Position numbers and translations under genes: made by a program
Notes under the pieces: model-generated
Told to the model about the DNA's origin: nothing
The model's input: the letters and a program-made list of their open reading frames with translations, nothing else
The model's database searches: none
Source: Dasyornis broadbenti
Lineage: Eukaryota; Chordata; Aves; Passeriformes; Dasyornithidae
DNA: 64,000 nt
Assembly (NCBI GenBank): GCA_013397935.1
Contig: VZRN01001126.1
Span: forward strand, 189,481-253,480
Reading direction: 5' to 3'
In this document: positions 13,987 to 27,800 of the stretch, piece by piece
How the letters are laid out: every line of letters starts with the position of its first letter
How positions within the stretch are numbered: the stretch's first letter is position 1

Positions 13987-14040
13987 GCACTGGGTGGGGC
14001 ACTGGGTGGGGCACTGGGTGGGGCACTGGGTGGGGCAGTG
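13987..14040. repeat. 12-bp G-rich minisatellite, 4 copies
   Basis: Four identical copies of gcactgggtggg (13987-14034) followed by a partial unit. The period is a multiple of three, so open frames pass through it on both strands (repeating G-W-G-T or H-P-V-P). The G-runs also fit a quadruplex pattern on the + strand. Confidence 0.95.
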
Positions 14041-15429
14041 ATGGCTGCCTGTGGCACTCCTGTTGCAGAGGTGGCTCTGCTCTGTGCAAGCACTTGGTGA
14101 CCTCGGTCACATTACAGAGCACAAATTGTATTTTGCCATAAAATGGTTTTTCGGACCACTGGTGGTTCAGGAGCAGCTGGCGTGGACTGGAGCTTCTCTA
14201 GCAGTGCATGCTCATGATTTGATCTCTTCATCTCACGAGTCACTGAGGAGTATACGGATTTTTGTAAGGTGTTCTTCTCACTCTGTTTCCCCGTGTAGTA
14301 AGCCACGGGTGACATTCTAAAGCCGGCATTGTGGTGACAAAAGCTGTGCCTAACTCATACGAATTATATGTACAGTTCAGTTGTACGACGTTCAAGCAAC
14401 TGCAAGGGGCAGTGCAAGGCAGTGGTAGTTAGCAACTTGTTTTACATGAAGGTATCACCAAAACTGTGGTTTGCTGCTGCTGTTCCCACTTAACTTTGAA
14501 GGAATCTCATCATATTCTCACAGTAACTTTTTGAAGTGTGCATGGATTTTAATTAAAATTTTACTTTCCCAAAATGCTCACTCTGTTAACCAGACATCTC
14601 ATTTGAATTGAATTGGAGCAGATTATTGCGTGCTTTGCTTCTGTTGACAGCACTTAATCCCAATTAATTTCTACTGTTCAGCTTTTCACTGATGGAAAAT
14701 AAGAGGCAGCATTGTAGGCACATCAGAGTTTGGCTACGGCCTGAACATCAAAGAACCAGTGTTTCCCAAGCATGTGCAAGTGCTGTGTTACTGAAAGGTC
14801 ACTGCTTGATCAGGCTTTGAACTATGATACCATACATGGTGCATGGCCTTTGGAGAAAACACAAGCATTTCATGGAAAGAATGGATATTTTTAAACTTGT
14901 GTTATTAACTGTACTTCATGTAGGTAAAGTTAGGCATGTTAGCACAGATGTGGAAGGTGGGTTTGAAGACCTAGCAGTGCTCTTTTCTTCTCATACATGT
15001 AAGCCTTGCCCCTCTGTGTGTCTGTCACCGCTGCTTTCTCGTGTTATAGCTTGAGACTCTACAATAAAATTATCTGAAAAGGAGCTTGTAAGAGGCATGT
15101 GCTCAGCTTTGTCTGCAAATTCAGTTTTATTGATCCATAGGCTGTTTGGGATTTCACATCTAAATCTTCTACTTGACTTAGCTCTCTTATCACAAAACTT
15201 GTATTTCAGAAAGCTAATGATCCTGCAGTGTAAACTTCGGGGATTTACTGTTTTCCTTGATACATAAAAGTGCGTCTTGTTTGGGGCAAAAAGATGGAAG
15301 AGAGAACCCCATCATCAAGCCATGGCCTAAATTGGCATTCTGGTTAAATTCCTTGGCCTGCCAGTTCTTGGTTTAAAATTAAATTTTAAGGACTTAAAGA
15401 ATTTAAGATTTGGACAAGTACAGCTTGGC

Positions 15430-15466
15430 TATCACAGAGTGTTTGAGGTTGGAAGGGACTTGTAAC
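15430..15466 (-). mobile_element. Very short CR1 3' tail remnant
   Basis: 'atcacagagtgtttgaggtt' followed by 'ggaagggacttg' matches the reversed start of the CR1 3' tail; nothing further extends it. Confidence 0.5.
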
Positions 15467-15600
15467 ACTATAAATATACATGTGTGATGTTACAGTGTAC
15501 CTTAGGAGTCTACATAAATTTCCTATGGAACACACTTTCCATAAGATAATCATGCTCCATGTTTATTATTAAGATCAGCATGTCCTGAGTTCTTGGTAAA

Positions 15601-15654
15601 GTGTGTGTGTACGAGTCTGTTAGGGTTGTATGTTGTTATCTCATACACACACAC
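15601..15654. repeat. Inverted repeat with GT/AC arms
   Basis: Arm gtgtgtgtgta (15601-15611) and its exact reverse complement (15644-15654) are separated by 32 bases, so the single strand or transcript could fold into an 11-bp hairpin. Confidence 0.85.
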
Positions 15655-16241
15655 GCAAATGTATCAGTGCAATTTGTGAGCTGCCCTGTGTGGATGCACC
15701 AGCAATAGAAGACGCCAGATCTCATCTTTGCTCATGTGCTCGTAACATGAGGAACACTTTCTCAAAGGAAAAACACCAGTGGCTCTTACTTGATGTAAAG
15801 AATTTGTGCTGGGCACATGCAGGTAACACATTGCTACTCAGGGTATAGCAGATGGGGCCTCATGTGAACCTGTGTGTGTGTGGAGATGTAGTTTTCAACT
15901 TTTTTTCCTATTTTTTTACTCCACAGTTTTTCGTGGTTCTTCCTTCTGGAAGCACGCATGAGCTGTCAGTGAGCACAGTTTATCTGGCTCAGTGTGAGAA
16001 GCAGAAAATACCTCAGTCAAACACTTGCTAAATAAAGGGAGAATGTGAAATTAGTGCCCACTTGTGTTACTGTTTTGTGATACTCATGGTTAAAACACCA
16101 GGTTTACTCTGCAATTCATGTTAGCATGTTTAATATTTTTAATGAAACAAACATCCCTGTTACATTTTTATGTATTTCTAGCACGAAACATCATTTGTAT
16201 TGTTGAGGCATCTGTTAAATTAAACTTTTGTTTTTGTTTAG

Positions 16242-16305
16242 GTGTATGACTTGGATGGCATTTCCTTGATTCTGGACAATTGCAGCATTGATGACAACAA
16301 TCCTT
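16242..16305 (+). CDS. ATXN10: ATXN10 (ataxin-10), penultimate coding exon
   Basis: This internal exon encodes part of the C-terminal ataxin-10 domain. Ataxin-10 is a cytoplasmic armadillo/HEAT-like repeat protein linked to neuron survival, neurite growth and cytokinesis; in human an intronic ATTCT expansion in this gene causes SCA10. The exon is bounded by a pyrimidine-rich acceptor ending in 'ttgtttag' (AG at 16240-16241) and a GT donor at 16306-16307. Read in frame from its first base it gives 21 codons plus one T, beginning VYDLDG and ending DDNNP, with LILDNC in between. From memory the human protein has VNELDG, LILDNC and DDSNP at the same places. The exon starts in phase 0 and leaves one base, so the last intron is phase 1. 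The preceding exon (human NKDNQDK region) was searched for and not found in the window. It is too short to stand out as an ORF; identification rests on the splice sites and the match to the family. Confidence 0.95.
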
Positions 16306-18270
16306 GTATCCTTTACAAAAGAATTCTGTTTACTGAATATGACTCATGAGAAAAGGTGTGGGGGTTTCATGGATTTATGCCAGTATTACTTTCACTGGGT
16401 ACCTAAATGTAACTGGTCTCATGAGCTTCTAGGTTCTATTTAAATGGTTCAGAAGTGAACAAGGGCACAAATAGACTTCCATGAACTGGATTCTAAGTAA
16501 GTTAACTGTGGTTATATTCTGTTTCCTAAAATAATAAATATTACTGGTTTACAAGTGTCCATTCAAAGAGCTGTAATAGAAATCTGAATTCAGACTCTGG
16601 TCATTGTATTGGATTTTAGAGCTTTTGCTTCCACTGAAACCTATTCCAGAGACTGAAATAAGTACCCCATCGCTTCTCCACGCTTATTAAATCAGATTGG
16701 GAAGCCTATTCTAAGCACAGAGACAAGGCTAGCAAGCTGTTACGAAAATGTGTATAATTGAGAAAATCAATGATGCAAATTACTGAAATGTTGGGGAGAT
16801 TTTAATATAAATGCCATTGTGCTTCATATCTTTCTCCTTGGAATTTAAGAGCAGCAAATTTCAAAAATAGATTGCTATTAGAGGGAAGTAATCTTACATT
16901 TAAGATAAGCAGTTGCTAAGCAGAGTTACCTATCTCTTCAGGTAATACTACCAGTGTGTTCAGTGGCTGAGCTGTGATTTTCTGTCATCATTAGCTTTCT
17001 GTAAGTTTCTGATAAGTGCATCTGGAAATCAAGTATCTTTCCTGTACAGTCATGTCAGCTTTTTTTATACTGAGCTCATGAAACAGGTTTTCAAATGATA
17101 TATAAGAAAAAGCACACTTTCTAAAAAGTATCAACAAACAAGGAGTAGTGAAAATATTTCATATTCTCTCAGTTGTGTGAACATCATCTACCTATAAATA
17201 TATCTTAAAATGATGAAATAATGTAGATGATAGCGCCAGGTTAACAAGCTGCGTGGAGGAGCAAGGGTGGTAAGTATCCTCTGAGTTACCCTGTTGGATG
17301 CTTTGTATCGGCGAGTTTTTCATCCTCAGGATTCCTGTAGTTTGAGACCTGACAGTGTGCCCCTTGACGGTGCACTGAGTGGCAGAGTTGTGTTTCCGTG
17401 GTCCAGGTCTGGTAAGGGGCACTGCTGGGTGTGGTGGGATGGGCAGGGAAAGTTAACCTTTCCCTAAGCGGAAGAGCAGCCCTGAGAAAACCTAGAAAGG
17501 AGTTTTGGTCCCAAGTGACTCTCCTTTGCTGGAAGCACAGCTGTGCTACCACTTCTAGAATGTCCTTCTAGGATTAAGCTTTCATTTTAGCTGTAGTAAA
17601 AGAGGATAAAATTTGAGACTCTCAAAGCGTAGAATTGGAATTTATGATCTTGAATGAAACGAAAATAAAATATCATGGGAGTCTTTACTGTGTTTTGAGC
17701 TAAGTGGAACTTCTTGCACCTTTTGATACAGGCTGACATTTTATGGCTATACCGTAAACTTCTTACCAGAGGATAAAACTTTATTTACTTAGTTTTTAAA
17801 GACACCTTTTAATGTGAGCTTTCACCAGTGATCCATAGCATACAGTATTGGGGGATATGGAGGAGTGAGTAGCACATGGGCACAGCGGGGACTTGCCTGC
17901 TGTGACCAAGTTTGCTGCATCAGCTTCTGGAGTGCAGCGCCTGGCTATTGCTCTGTTTATTGTTTTGACCTCTTGCTATTCCAGATGCTCTTGTGCAACA
18001 CGAAGTCAATGCTCCCCTGTTTCTCTCCTGCCTCTGACATTCCTCATCTGCTGCCTTCCCAGCGGGTCGTCCACAGGGAAGCAGAAAAGAAGTTTGCAGT
18101 TTAGAGCCATCTCTACTCTCATCTGTTTTGCATCATGTACTGCTACTTCTGGACACCACAGACCAGGCCCTGAGTAGCATGTAGGGCCTGGGTCCATTGC
18201 ATAATGTTCCTCTGAAGAGATTTGACTGTTTCTTTGCTCTCTGTGCACCCCAGTCCTGCCTGGCACAAAT

Positions 18271-18336
18271 CCCAGAGTCAGTGAATGGCTACAGCTGGAA
18301 GGGACCACAGAGGCTCATCTGCAGTTTGCCAGGGAG
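18271..18336 (-). mobile_element. Short CR1 LINE 3' fragment
   Basis: 'agagtcagtgaatggctaca', 'gctggaagggaccacagagg' and 'ctcatctgc' match the reversed CR1 3' end of the same subfamily as the long copy near 55.5 kb. Confidence 0.65.
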
Positions 18337-20499
18337 GGGTGGAAAGCTGCAAGGGAAAGCTCAGCGTAGCTCTTCAGACACGGCTCCTTCAGGAAGCCAA
18401 CCCCAAAAAGGTCACTTTACATTCTTATTCCTAGTGCCTGTTCTTGTGGTTTCAGGCTGTGTTGCTTGGATTTCTCTTTGGACAAAGCCAGGGAAAGTTT
18501 CATCCAGAATTCTTTTATATAAAACTTCTTAGATTTCTTAGTAAGTCTTGGTAGATGCACATTTTTGTTGAATCTGTTTTGGAGTCACCCAGGCTCTACA
18601 GTTAAGATGCTGTTGTGTTTTCTTCATTTTACTAGAAATGTTCTGCCTCCAAATTACACATACAAAATTTCTAACCAAAAAATGTAACTTTTGTGGTAAA
18701 AACGATAGGATTTTTTTCTGGATAAAAGAAAATAATTTCCCTAAAGTGTGCAGTTTATCAAGAGAAGCTGGACTGCCATGTTAGACGTTAAAGGAGCTCT
18801 TTATTACCTTTAAGAGGAAAAATTCTTTGATAAATCTTTTTTTTTGTAGCATATGGAAGCGTACTGAAAGAGGAAATGGGTCTTCTCCTATCCTAAAATA
18901 AATTCCTTTGTAAACCTGTCATTACGTTAAAATTGCATCCTTTGAGATCCTGAACAGTTCTGTAATGTGCATTAAAAAACCAGGGAGTTTGTAGCTGATG
19001 AAGTTCAACTGCTGTATTTGCATTGCTTTAATTAATTGTTAAATTCATCTTTCAGTCCCCAGTTTGGGAGAACTGTTATCTTGTCTAATTACATCTCAGA
19101 CTTGTAACTTTTACTTTTATACCAGCAAACAGGTTTTTTTCTTTCAGGATATTTCATGAGTTAAAGCAAACAAACCACCACTCCCGTTAGTTACAGGCAT
19201 GAAGATTATTATGGACAGTTAAAACCAAATTTGCTCTACCTCTGTAATTAATTTTTCACCTACTATAACTTTACATGTAAATTCAACAGAGAGATGCTGA
19301 AGGATGCCAGATTTTCCGCCGGTGGCTATTAGGCTTTCAGCACAGGACAAAAGGTAAACAGAGAGAGATTGAGGAGATGCAGTTCATTAAGAGTTAAACT
19401 TCAGAGAAGGTTTAATACCACTTTTTCTATACCTGTTAAATCTTCCATTTTGGATTGGCTTTGTCCTAATCATAACTATCCTTCTGTTTCAAAGGAAAAC
19501 AGGGTGTTTCAAAATGCAAGCAGTGTTATTTGCCTTTAGATTAAGGAGAGATTCCTGCATGAGCTAATCTTTTAGTTTTGAAAATTCAGTTTCTTCTTCT
19601 GCTTCTGAAAAGTGGGAACGTTGTGCTTTACCTTTGTAACCTGTGTTTAAAAACAAACAAATTCAACGTGCTAAAGGATAGCAGAGTAGGTTGGAGATGC
19701 CTATCTGGGTAATACCAGTAAAAAAATTTACTCCAAATCCTGCTTTTCAGGTTACTTGTGTTGAAAAGGTGTTCTAAATTCAAATATCTTCTGTTTTGCT
19801 CTCTGAGTCATCATCTTCCTCATCTCTGACAGGCTCTATCATCAGACAAGAGCCCTTCTTTTTGTTCTTGCCTTTTACCTCATCCTAAGCTCTTCCTGCT
19901 CCTTCCAGCTTCATTTCTGCCCTTTCACAGATTCCATTTCCTTAAGGCAAACATGAGGAGGGATGTCAGCCCATTCTGATCAAAATACTTTTGACCCTAA
20001 TCACTCAAAAAAAGGTGCTTCTGAGAGGCTTTAAATAAACTAACCTGTTTATTATTGAAGACTTTTCAGTTTACCTTAACTCAGCTGTTTGTTTTTTCAC
20101 TGCTTCCTACCATTTGTGCTCACGAGTAACACACACAGATTTGCTTTTTTTTGCTTTTCAGTGGCTGTCCATAGAAATATTTATTACTATTTTGGGGAAA
20201 AAAAAAATATTATCCAGAGTACTGGAATATAATAGCTGTTAGTTAGTGGTAAACCTTGAAAGTCAGAAGTGATCTGCAGCTTTGAAGGTGGAATATTCTT
20301 GTTTTTTTAGGCTGCTGGCCAATCTTACCATTTTGAGATTCTTACAGAAGGTGTCTCAATAAATTAATTTTGTGAATGTCTGGATTTAATCCGAATGGCC
20401 TTATGTAAGTGTCTATTTTATATAAACCCTTAATTAAGCGCAGTTTTCTGTTAGCCAAGAAACCAGTCATACATGAAGATCGTATATCCTGCTGTGAGG

Positions 20500-20552
20500 A
20501 TGTATGTTTATATGTATGTGTGCATAAATATACATGTTATATACATGAGTAA
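20500..20552. repeat. Imperfect TATG/TA-rich repeat
   Basis: Degenerate 'tatgtttatatgtatgtg' and 'ataaatatacatgttatata' stretch in the last ATXN10 intron. Confidence 0.5.
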
Positions 20553-21689
20553 GCACCTAGCAAGCTATTTTTTAGAAGTAAGAATTTTCAGCATTTGTAA
20601 AAGGAAAAATTGTGGTTGATATGAATATCCGTACACAGATCCCTTAGTTTGAATAATGGATGAAAATGTAGAGGAGTAAGTTAATTTTCAGATACTTCTT
20701 CCAAAGCTGCATCTATTATATTCAGTCATCTGAGAGGTAGATTGAAAATACTTTTGACTTCATGGCAACAGCAAGTATAATTGTGGTTCATGAAAATGGC
20801 TAAAGCTGGAGGAAATCAAGTTGCTATGGTGTACAACAATGGCAGTTTGTTTTTGCAAGATGCCAGCAAGGACTTCTGGGGGAGCTGACAGGCATTTTTA
20901 TCTGAGTTACAGAGTGCAGCCTAAAACAGCCACATGCTGTAAAACGGCCTCGCTGCTGAATGGGAGCCAGTAGAAAGCAGAAATAGGAGAATGAGTTGAC
21001 TTTTTAGAGTGAGCCATCACAGAGCTGAGCATTTTCATGTACATGTGGTTATCCCATGTGTGTTGCCAAGAAAATACAGCACCATGTCACTTCAGCAATG
21101 GTTGCCTTTTTTTGGAGAGCTCATTTCAGGCACTGACAGTGCATTGAGTATTTTGATGTGACCTATTTGATTCTGTGTTTTTATAAGTGTACATGAAATC
21201 ACATTATTATATAGTCACTGTAAAAGACCCACACTGCTGATGAGAATTGTAATGATCTCGTCATGCCCAGTCAAGTTCTGCTCACTTGGACAGATCTTGG
21301 CCTTTCCAACCAAGGCTGTGCTGTGATTCTGTGGAATTACTCTTTTCCTCCTCACATTGACACTTGCTTTGCTGCACAAGTAAGTTTGAAGGCTACTGGG
21401 GCTAAAGGGGAGTGTATTCTTTAGCACAGGGCCTCAATTTTGCATTATTGCCGGTTGCTCTGTGTCATCCTTGGATGGCACAGAACACCGCAGATGTCTT
21501 ACTTTCTATTAACCAGTACTGAATGTGTCACTGTGGCTTTAACAGGCAGTGATTGAGGTCAGCCGTGGAAGAATGGGATTTGTCAGCACAGGTTAAGAAC
21601 ATAAATCTGTCAGCCTGAATCCTTTGTTCATAAAGCCAAAGGCAAAATAAAATAACGGCTGAGTGCAAGCCAGCTCTACTGTTCTCACT

Positions 21690-21873
21690 GGCACAGGTTG
21701 CCCAGAGAATCTGGGGCTGCCCCATGCCTAGAAATGTCCAAGGTCAGGATGGACAGGGCTTGGAGCAGCCTGGGATAGTGGAAGATGTTCCTGCCCATGG
21801 CAGTGGTTTGGAAGTAGATGAACTTTAAGGTCCCTTCCAGCCCAAACCAGTCTGTGTTTCTGTTCTATGATTC
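21690..21873 (+). mobile_element. CR1 LINE 3' fragment
   Basis: Sense-oriented CR1 tail: 'ggcacaggttgcccagagaa', 'agggcttggagcagcctggg', 'tccctgcc'-like block, 'aaggtcccttccagcccaaa', ending 'ttctatgattcc'. It lies in the last ATXN10 intron in the sense of the gene. Confidence 0.85.
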
Positions 21874-24800
21874 CACCACAGATGGAACTAGGAAAGCAGG
21901 AAGAAGTCGCTGTGTTGCCGTACTCCAGTTCAGACCAATTCAAGTCCTACGTGCTGAGAACTGTCTTTAAGAGAGTGGATAGACTGCTGTGTGACACACA
22001 CGCAAACCTGAGCTCCGTCTGAATGTAGTTGTGAGGAACAGAGCAGAACTGGTCAGACAAGAAGCTGGGATAGGTACAAGTGTGGTTATTCATTGAGCAA
22101 GAACAGTCTGAGAGGGGCTCGTTTCTTTCACCTGATTCAGCAGACCAAATCCTGCCCTGTTGTGCAAGTTGCTGTGAAGGCTTTGTAGCTCTATTTTGTT
22201 AGCAGCTAAGGGAGCCCAGGGGCCTGTGTGGCTTAGAAGGGAATCCCGCAGTGTTGTATCACGGTGGAGGTTTAGTGGGCCAGTTTCTGCAGTGATTCCC
22301 AAGAGACTTCAGCCAAACCTCTGTTTCCAAACACCACTCTTGGCTGTAGTTGGGAAGGTCACCTGCCCACCAGTGCCTGTTGTGTCACTGTCTGTCAGGG
22401 TGGTTTTTACACTCTGGAAAGAAGCATTGCTGAGTTATCCAGTCGTTCCTTACGGCAGTGTTAATGGACCAAAGAGATCTCGATTCCGCTCCAGGGGGGT
22501 TTTTCAGTATATTGCCTGAAGTGTACTGAGTGGGATTGTTTTAAAGCTCCAAAGGGCGAGGAGCTGAGTGCTGCTCCCTGTTGGAAAGGGCACAGGAGGC
22601 ACTCGTGTAACCTAATCTTGCTTTAAATCTCACTTGGAATTGGCTGCACATCCAAAGAGTTGGTGTAACACAACTTCCATGTCTTAACTCATTGTTTATC
22701 TTTTCTGGATGCTGCAAACTCTTTGGGGCAAAACTTGGTTAAAAGTTGAGAACCAAGGGAAAAACATACCACATTAAGCATGATATTTGGTAGATCTAAA
22801 TTCTGGCACAAAGACTCACTTCTCAAGTATTTATTGCCAAAAAATGTTTATTTTAGAATGAAAACAAAAATACAAAGTTTTCTTGTGAGATGTTCTACAT
22901 CTACTAATTCTGTGTTCCACACTGTTCCCCAGGAAAACTTCTCTCCTGTCAAACGCAACCTTCTTCTCATATGAAAAAGCCTTGAGACCACAGAAAGAAT
23001 GCAGTTTGCAGTACAGGAAAAGATAACCGGAGAAATGAAAACACTTAATCTTTTTTGTCTTCCAGAAATGACCACAGATCACACTTCGTGTTTGCACATT
23101 TAACAAGATACAATTTCTAATGGTATATTTCGGGTTACATATTGTATAATTCTTTACAATTCATTTTTAGAGCACCTGCAGGGTGTTTTAAATACTTAAA
23201 GTACTTTAAAAATATTAAAATTTAGAGTTTGGGAGGGGGTGGTGGTGGTGTTAGTAATTTCCTTGAGAGTTTATAAAATCCTAAAGCAGATTTGCAGAGA
23301 TGTGATTATGAAGCTATTCTTTAGTATCTCATTTCTACCCAGCAATCACCATTAAGAAGCGTGATGTACAGGGTCCCTCTTAAAGCTGGAGGAAATGTAA
23401 CAGAGCTATACAGAGGAGAAGGCTCTTTCAAATGTTACATTCTAATATTTCTAATCCCTTGGGAGGAGTAATCTCTGTAGGCACCAACTCATGCATGTAA
23501 AAGTGAGGAATTAAAGTTAATAACTCTATTTCTAAACCAAATATTGTCATATTTGTCCTCTTCTCTAATCCTCTTGGTGAATTTAAATCCATGACAGGCT
23601 TGAATTCTTGAAAGAAAGCGGATCTTAAGTTACCAGGAGCACCTCCCCCCCCCAAAAAAAAAGAAAAATTTTAAAAATATATAATATTTCACTTCTTTTA
23701 TAGCTCAAACAGCTTCCTTGATTTTTCTGTAGACTTACTTTTGAAAAATTCCCCTCTGGGCTGAGACAGAGCACTAGAAATTTGAGAGCCAAAGATTTTT
23801 GGTTTTTTTAAGTAAAGCTAGGAGTGGTTCAGAAATATTGTTGAGAATGGAATGCCTTCTACAACCACCATATCATATTTCAGTCTGTCTTCTTGACATT
23901 TTTTCTTGTGCATGCCTCCAAAGAATATGGATGTCATCTGGCTAATGCTTTGAGTAATATCTTTATTCTGACATTTTTCTGTTGTCCCATTTTTGATCAC
24001 TGTTATTAAAACAATTTCATCTTCAGCTGCCGAATGCATTCTCCTGCGTAGCTCCTTCCTGAGCCTTAAACTGTTTGCTCTCACTTCCTCAGATCTTCAC
24101 TTAAACTTTGTTCTTCTCATTTCCAAATGGTTGCCGAAAGCTAACCTTTCCTTCCTCACTTGGGATATATTTGCAGTGCTTTCCACTGACCTTGTGGATT
24201 TGTTCCTTTCCCTTGGAGTGTGGAGATTTCCTCAAGGAGATGCAGCCATTCCCTGAAATTGTAGACAGAATTGTGGCTAGTGGCTATTTTGCTAAACAAA
24301 TAGTTGGTTATAATTTAGTTGCATCTTTCAAAACACCCATTTATTTAACAATTGTTATTTTTGGATGCACACTGGGCATCATTTGGTGTCTGTGACCATG
24401 GAACTGGAGTTTCATTTACCTTCATTGTTTTGATTATTTGTCATAAAGTAACATTGAAATGACCATAAGCAGCAAGGGGGAAGTTACACCACATAAGTTA
24501 CTCAGAGACCGTGAATCAATAAAATACTCAAGTACTGTGCTGAAAGATAAGCTGGCATACATATCCTTGTTGGATCTGTATAATGGATGAATCTCTAACA
24601 TTTCTAAACAGAGAAAGACCGTCAATCCAAATTGTGTCGGCTCATCTTGTCATCTGCCTTAGAGTGGTGAATTATAATTAGCCTGATCCCATCTCAGGCA
24701 GGAATTAGATCGGGTTTTTAAGTGTAGTGCCAAATTTTTGCAAGTTTTATTTGACTTCTGTGATTGCCATTTTAAAGCATTCTTCTTTATTTACATGTAT

Positions 24801-27800
24801 GCATATAAATGCACATGAATATATTTCTGGGTAAAAGTGGGGCCTTTTTCTTTCCTTGTCCCAGGGAATTTAGAAGGACTAAGCCTTCCTGATGTATAAA
24901 TCAGTTTTTGAACACAGTTACTGCCCCCCTGTGCTTCAGTGCTTCATATCTCGATGTTTGTGGTAGGTTTTAATAGTAATTTGATACGTGAGTTTCAACT
25001 TAATGGAATTTTGCATTTTTTTTTCTGTACTTGGGAAGAGAAGATAAGGTAAGGCATTTTTAACAGTTAGGTAACAGCAGTTGATTCTTTTTAGCATACC
25101 AGCTTGCTAACTCTACCTCTTACAGATAACGAACAGATTAAGTTGTTACGAACCCTTAAAATGGGATTATTGTAAGAGAAGGGGCTGAAAGAACTGAATG
25201 TCCTAACTGTGGAGTGCTAGCTTGAAATCGATCAAGTGTGTGATTCTTTCGGTTTTAAAACCAGATGATTTGTAGTTGCTCATAAATTACGGGTTTCTAT
25301 TAAAAATGTAAGTCATAATTTAAAAAAAAAAATGGCAGCCTAAGCAGCAAAAAATGAATGTGTCATGTTCTTGGGTTTAAGCTAGTATTATATGTCTGAG
25401 TATAGGGAAAAGGAAAACAAGTTGGAGGTTATGGCTTAATTTTTTTTGAAAGTTCTGTAAGTTTTGGCACAAGAGATATTATAATAAAAATAGCCTGACA
25501 GAGCTAAACATGTCCTATGGCTTCTGTAGCTCTGGAGTGCTAGACCTGAATTTTGTGTTTAAGTTCATGGTATGCTAAGGTGTTTTGGCACTGGGTTTGA
25601 GGTCCCACAGAACATGAAAGGCAGCACAGAGAATAGAGATAAAATGTTCAGTTGGCAGGTATTGAAGGCCAGTAGGGATCTGGGTGTATAACACTGCTCA
25701 GAACTGTTAACCCAGAAATACCAGTGATCTGGGGAGAAAAATTCCCATATGGCTCTAGGTAAGAAATGTCCCAGTAACTTTCAAATTTCTGAAGTAATAA
25801 ACCCCATTTAATGAAGGTAGGGTGGCATTTAGCTGGACATCACTGAAGTGAGGATGTAGCTAAAAGCAGGCAAACCTTGGAACTCAAATGAGCCTCATTC
25901 TCTTCCCTGGCTGTCAGCATTGGGCAGTACTGAAAATGTGTTTCTGCAAGGCTGGAGAGCTTGGACTCTGCCTGTGGGAGCACAGTAGATATTACATATA
26001 CATAGATACTCATGATTAGATATACAGCAGCCGGATATTGTCAGCTGTTGTTTTTCTCTTTTTCTGAACTACTCACAGCCGAAGGGGGCAGGAAACTGTG
26101 TTGAACCTGTAATCAGCCAGATAGCAAATTCTGGCAGATTTTGTTACCTAGCTGTGGTGCCTGTGCTTCAAAAATGATGCTGGAAAACATAAAGGGAGGG
26201 AAGAGACACAAAAAGTATGCGAAGCTTGGAATATCTACCTTGGTTTCTTTCTTTAGTTCATGCAAAAAATGCTTTACCAAATGCTGGTTATGATCTGCAG
26301 ATTATTATTTTTTTTTTTAATCTGTGATGGAAAGCAGTGTTTGGAAACAATTCTAAACAAATCTAAGCCAGAAATAAATCACAGCCTGTAGTGAGAGAGA
26401 TATTCACCCACTAGGACAGTTCATTTAGGGGCACAGTGAAATCTTCTAGTTCAACATTGAAAGCCTGTCAGAAAAAAAGGCATGAAAGGGTCTTGTACAT
26501 AAAACAGAATTGACAGACTTGATTTCAAGAGGAGCTGACCTTTGGTCATCCGTGTTTGTGCAGAAGTGTTGGGCAAAAGAGGTTTAATTGTCCATTCTGG
26601 TCTTAAAAGTGCATTTTTTGGCCATAGGTGCGTAAATGGATGAATTGTCACCAGAAGTCATACGTGAGGTTTAACATGCCTGTGTGTGTGCTGGTTGTAT
26701 AGAAGATGCAAGTCCCATCTTAAAGAATCCTGTTTCCCACAAGGCACACTTTAAGAAATGGATCCATCGTTGCACATCATGGGTAGACTGCTCAGAGGGT
26801 GAGATAAATACCAGAAAGATGGTGCTTGTCTGCAAGAGGAGCACTGCTGGTGTGGGAGGTTAGCGAGAGCTTGGGAACTGGAAAGAGTATTTAATGTACA
26901 ATTATTTTGTGCTTCCTGTGCTTCCTGTTTTCTATAGGCTGTGAATTACAGACAGTGTTGCCCTAGTATTGAAAGTCTTTCAGTGACTTTAAACCGAACG
27001 GTTTTGCCCATTTGTCTGTTCTGAGCTGGTGTAATGTAAAATCTCTGCCAAAGCCGTGTTCTGCGGGGCAGAATTCGAGCTGCAAGCCCCAGTTCAGGTT
27101 TTTGGGGATAGGCTTTCTGTCTTTACCAGAATATTTTGTGGAAGCAGCTTCTTCTGGGGAAGGCTGCAGGTGAGGAGTGGGGAGGGCTGGCTGCAGGCTC
27201 CTCATGCCACACGTGCTGTCCAGTGAAGCTTTGCTGCCACGCTGTGGTGGAGATGGAGCCTTGTTTGGCACTGGATGGTCCAACCCTCCTACCGATCCCT
27301 TGGACCAGGTGAGAGGTGCCTGTGGCAGAAACCCCCAGCGGTACAAATCTTATCCCTGAAAAGTGGGATCAGGAATAAATGCCTCAGCCAGCATCCAGTG
27401 GTGCCCCTGCATTTTGGAGCTTCTAGACTGGATGGGTTGTGCTGTGTCGGCTCTGCAAGACCGAAGTCAAGCAGGGGAGGGAAGAAGGGACATTCCCAGT
27501 TTATGCAGCACTGCCGAGTTGAAGCTTTGTACGCACAACGTGGTGACTGCAGTCATGGGTGATAAGAACAGCTGTGGAATAAATGAAAATACAGGCAACT
27601 AGAATATTTTAGATGTTATTTTTCCTACCTTCTAGGCAAAATATTTTAAGTTTGTATAGGCTGAATTCCTGATGTTTTCTGATGCTGGTAATTCAATGCC
27701 ACGTATAAATAGAGTCCAAAGCATTAATTCTAAAAGTACAAATTAGCATCTTGAAAATAAGTAAAGAAAGTAAGGTAAAACTTTTAGTTTGTTGCATTTT

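Larger units (their letters stand above)
1..16241 (+). other. ATXN10: ATXN10 intron before the penultimate exon (3' part)
   Basis: Non-coding sequence ending at the AG acceptor of the penultimate exon; its 5' end is outside the window. It holds CR1 fragments, AT/TG microsatellites, a 12-bp minisatellite and small tandem duplications, listed separately. Open frames here (up to about 123 codons) have no recognisable domain and no consistent splice context. In human the SCA10 ATTCT repeat sits one intron further upstream, and no ATTCT tandem array is seen here; the nearest is a trivial two-unit run near 1812. Confidence 0.9.

Noticed and set aside
1..16241. Search for the preceding ATXN10 exon (the region that in human reads NLCYKNKDNQ)
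   Set aside because: No + strand stretch encodes this block next to a donor site; the exon is presumably upstream of the window.
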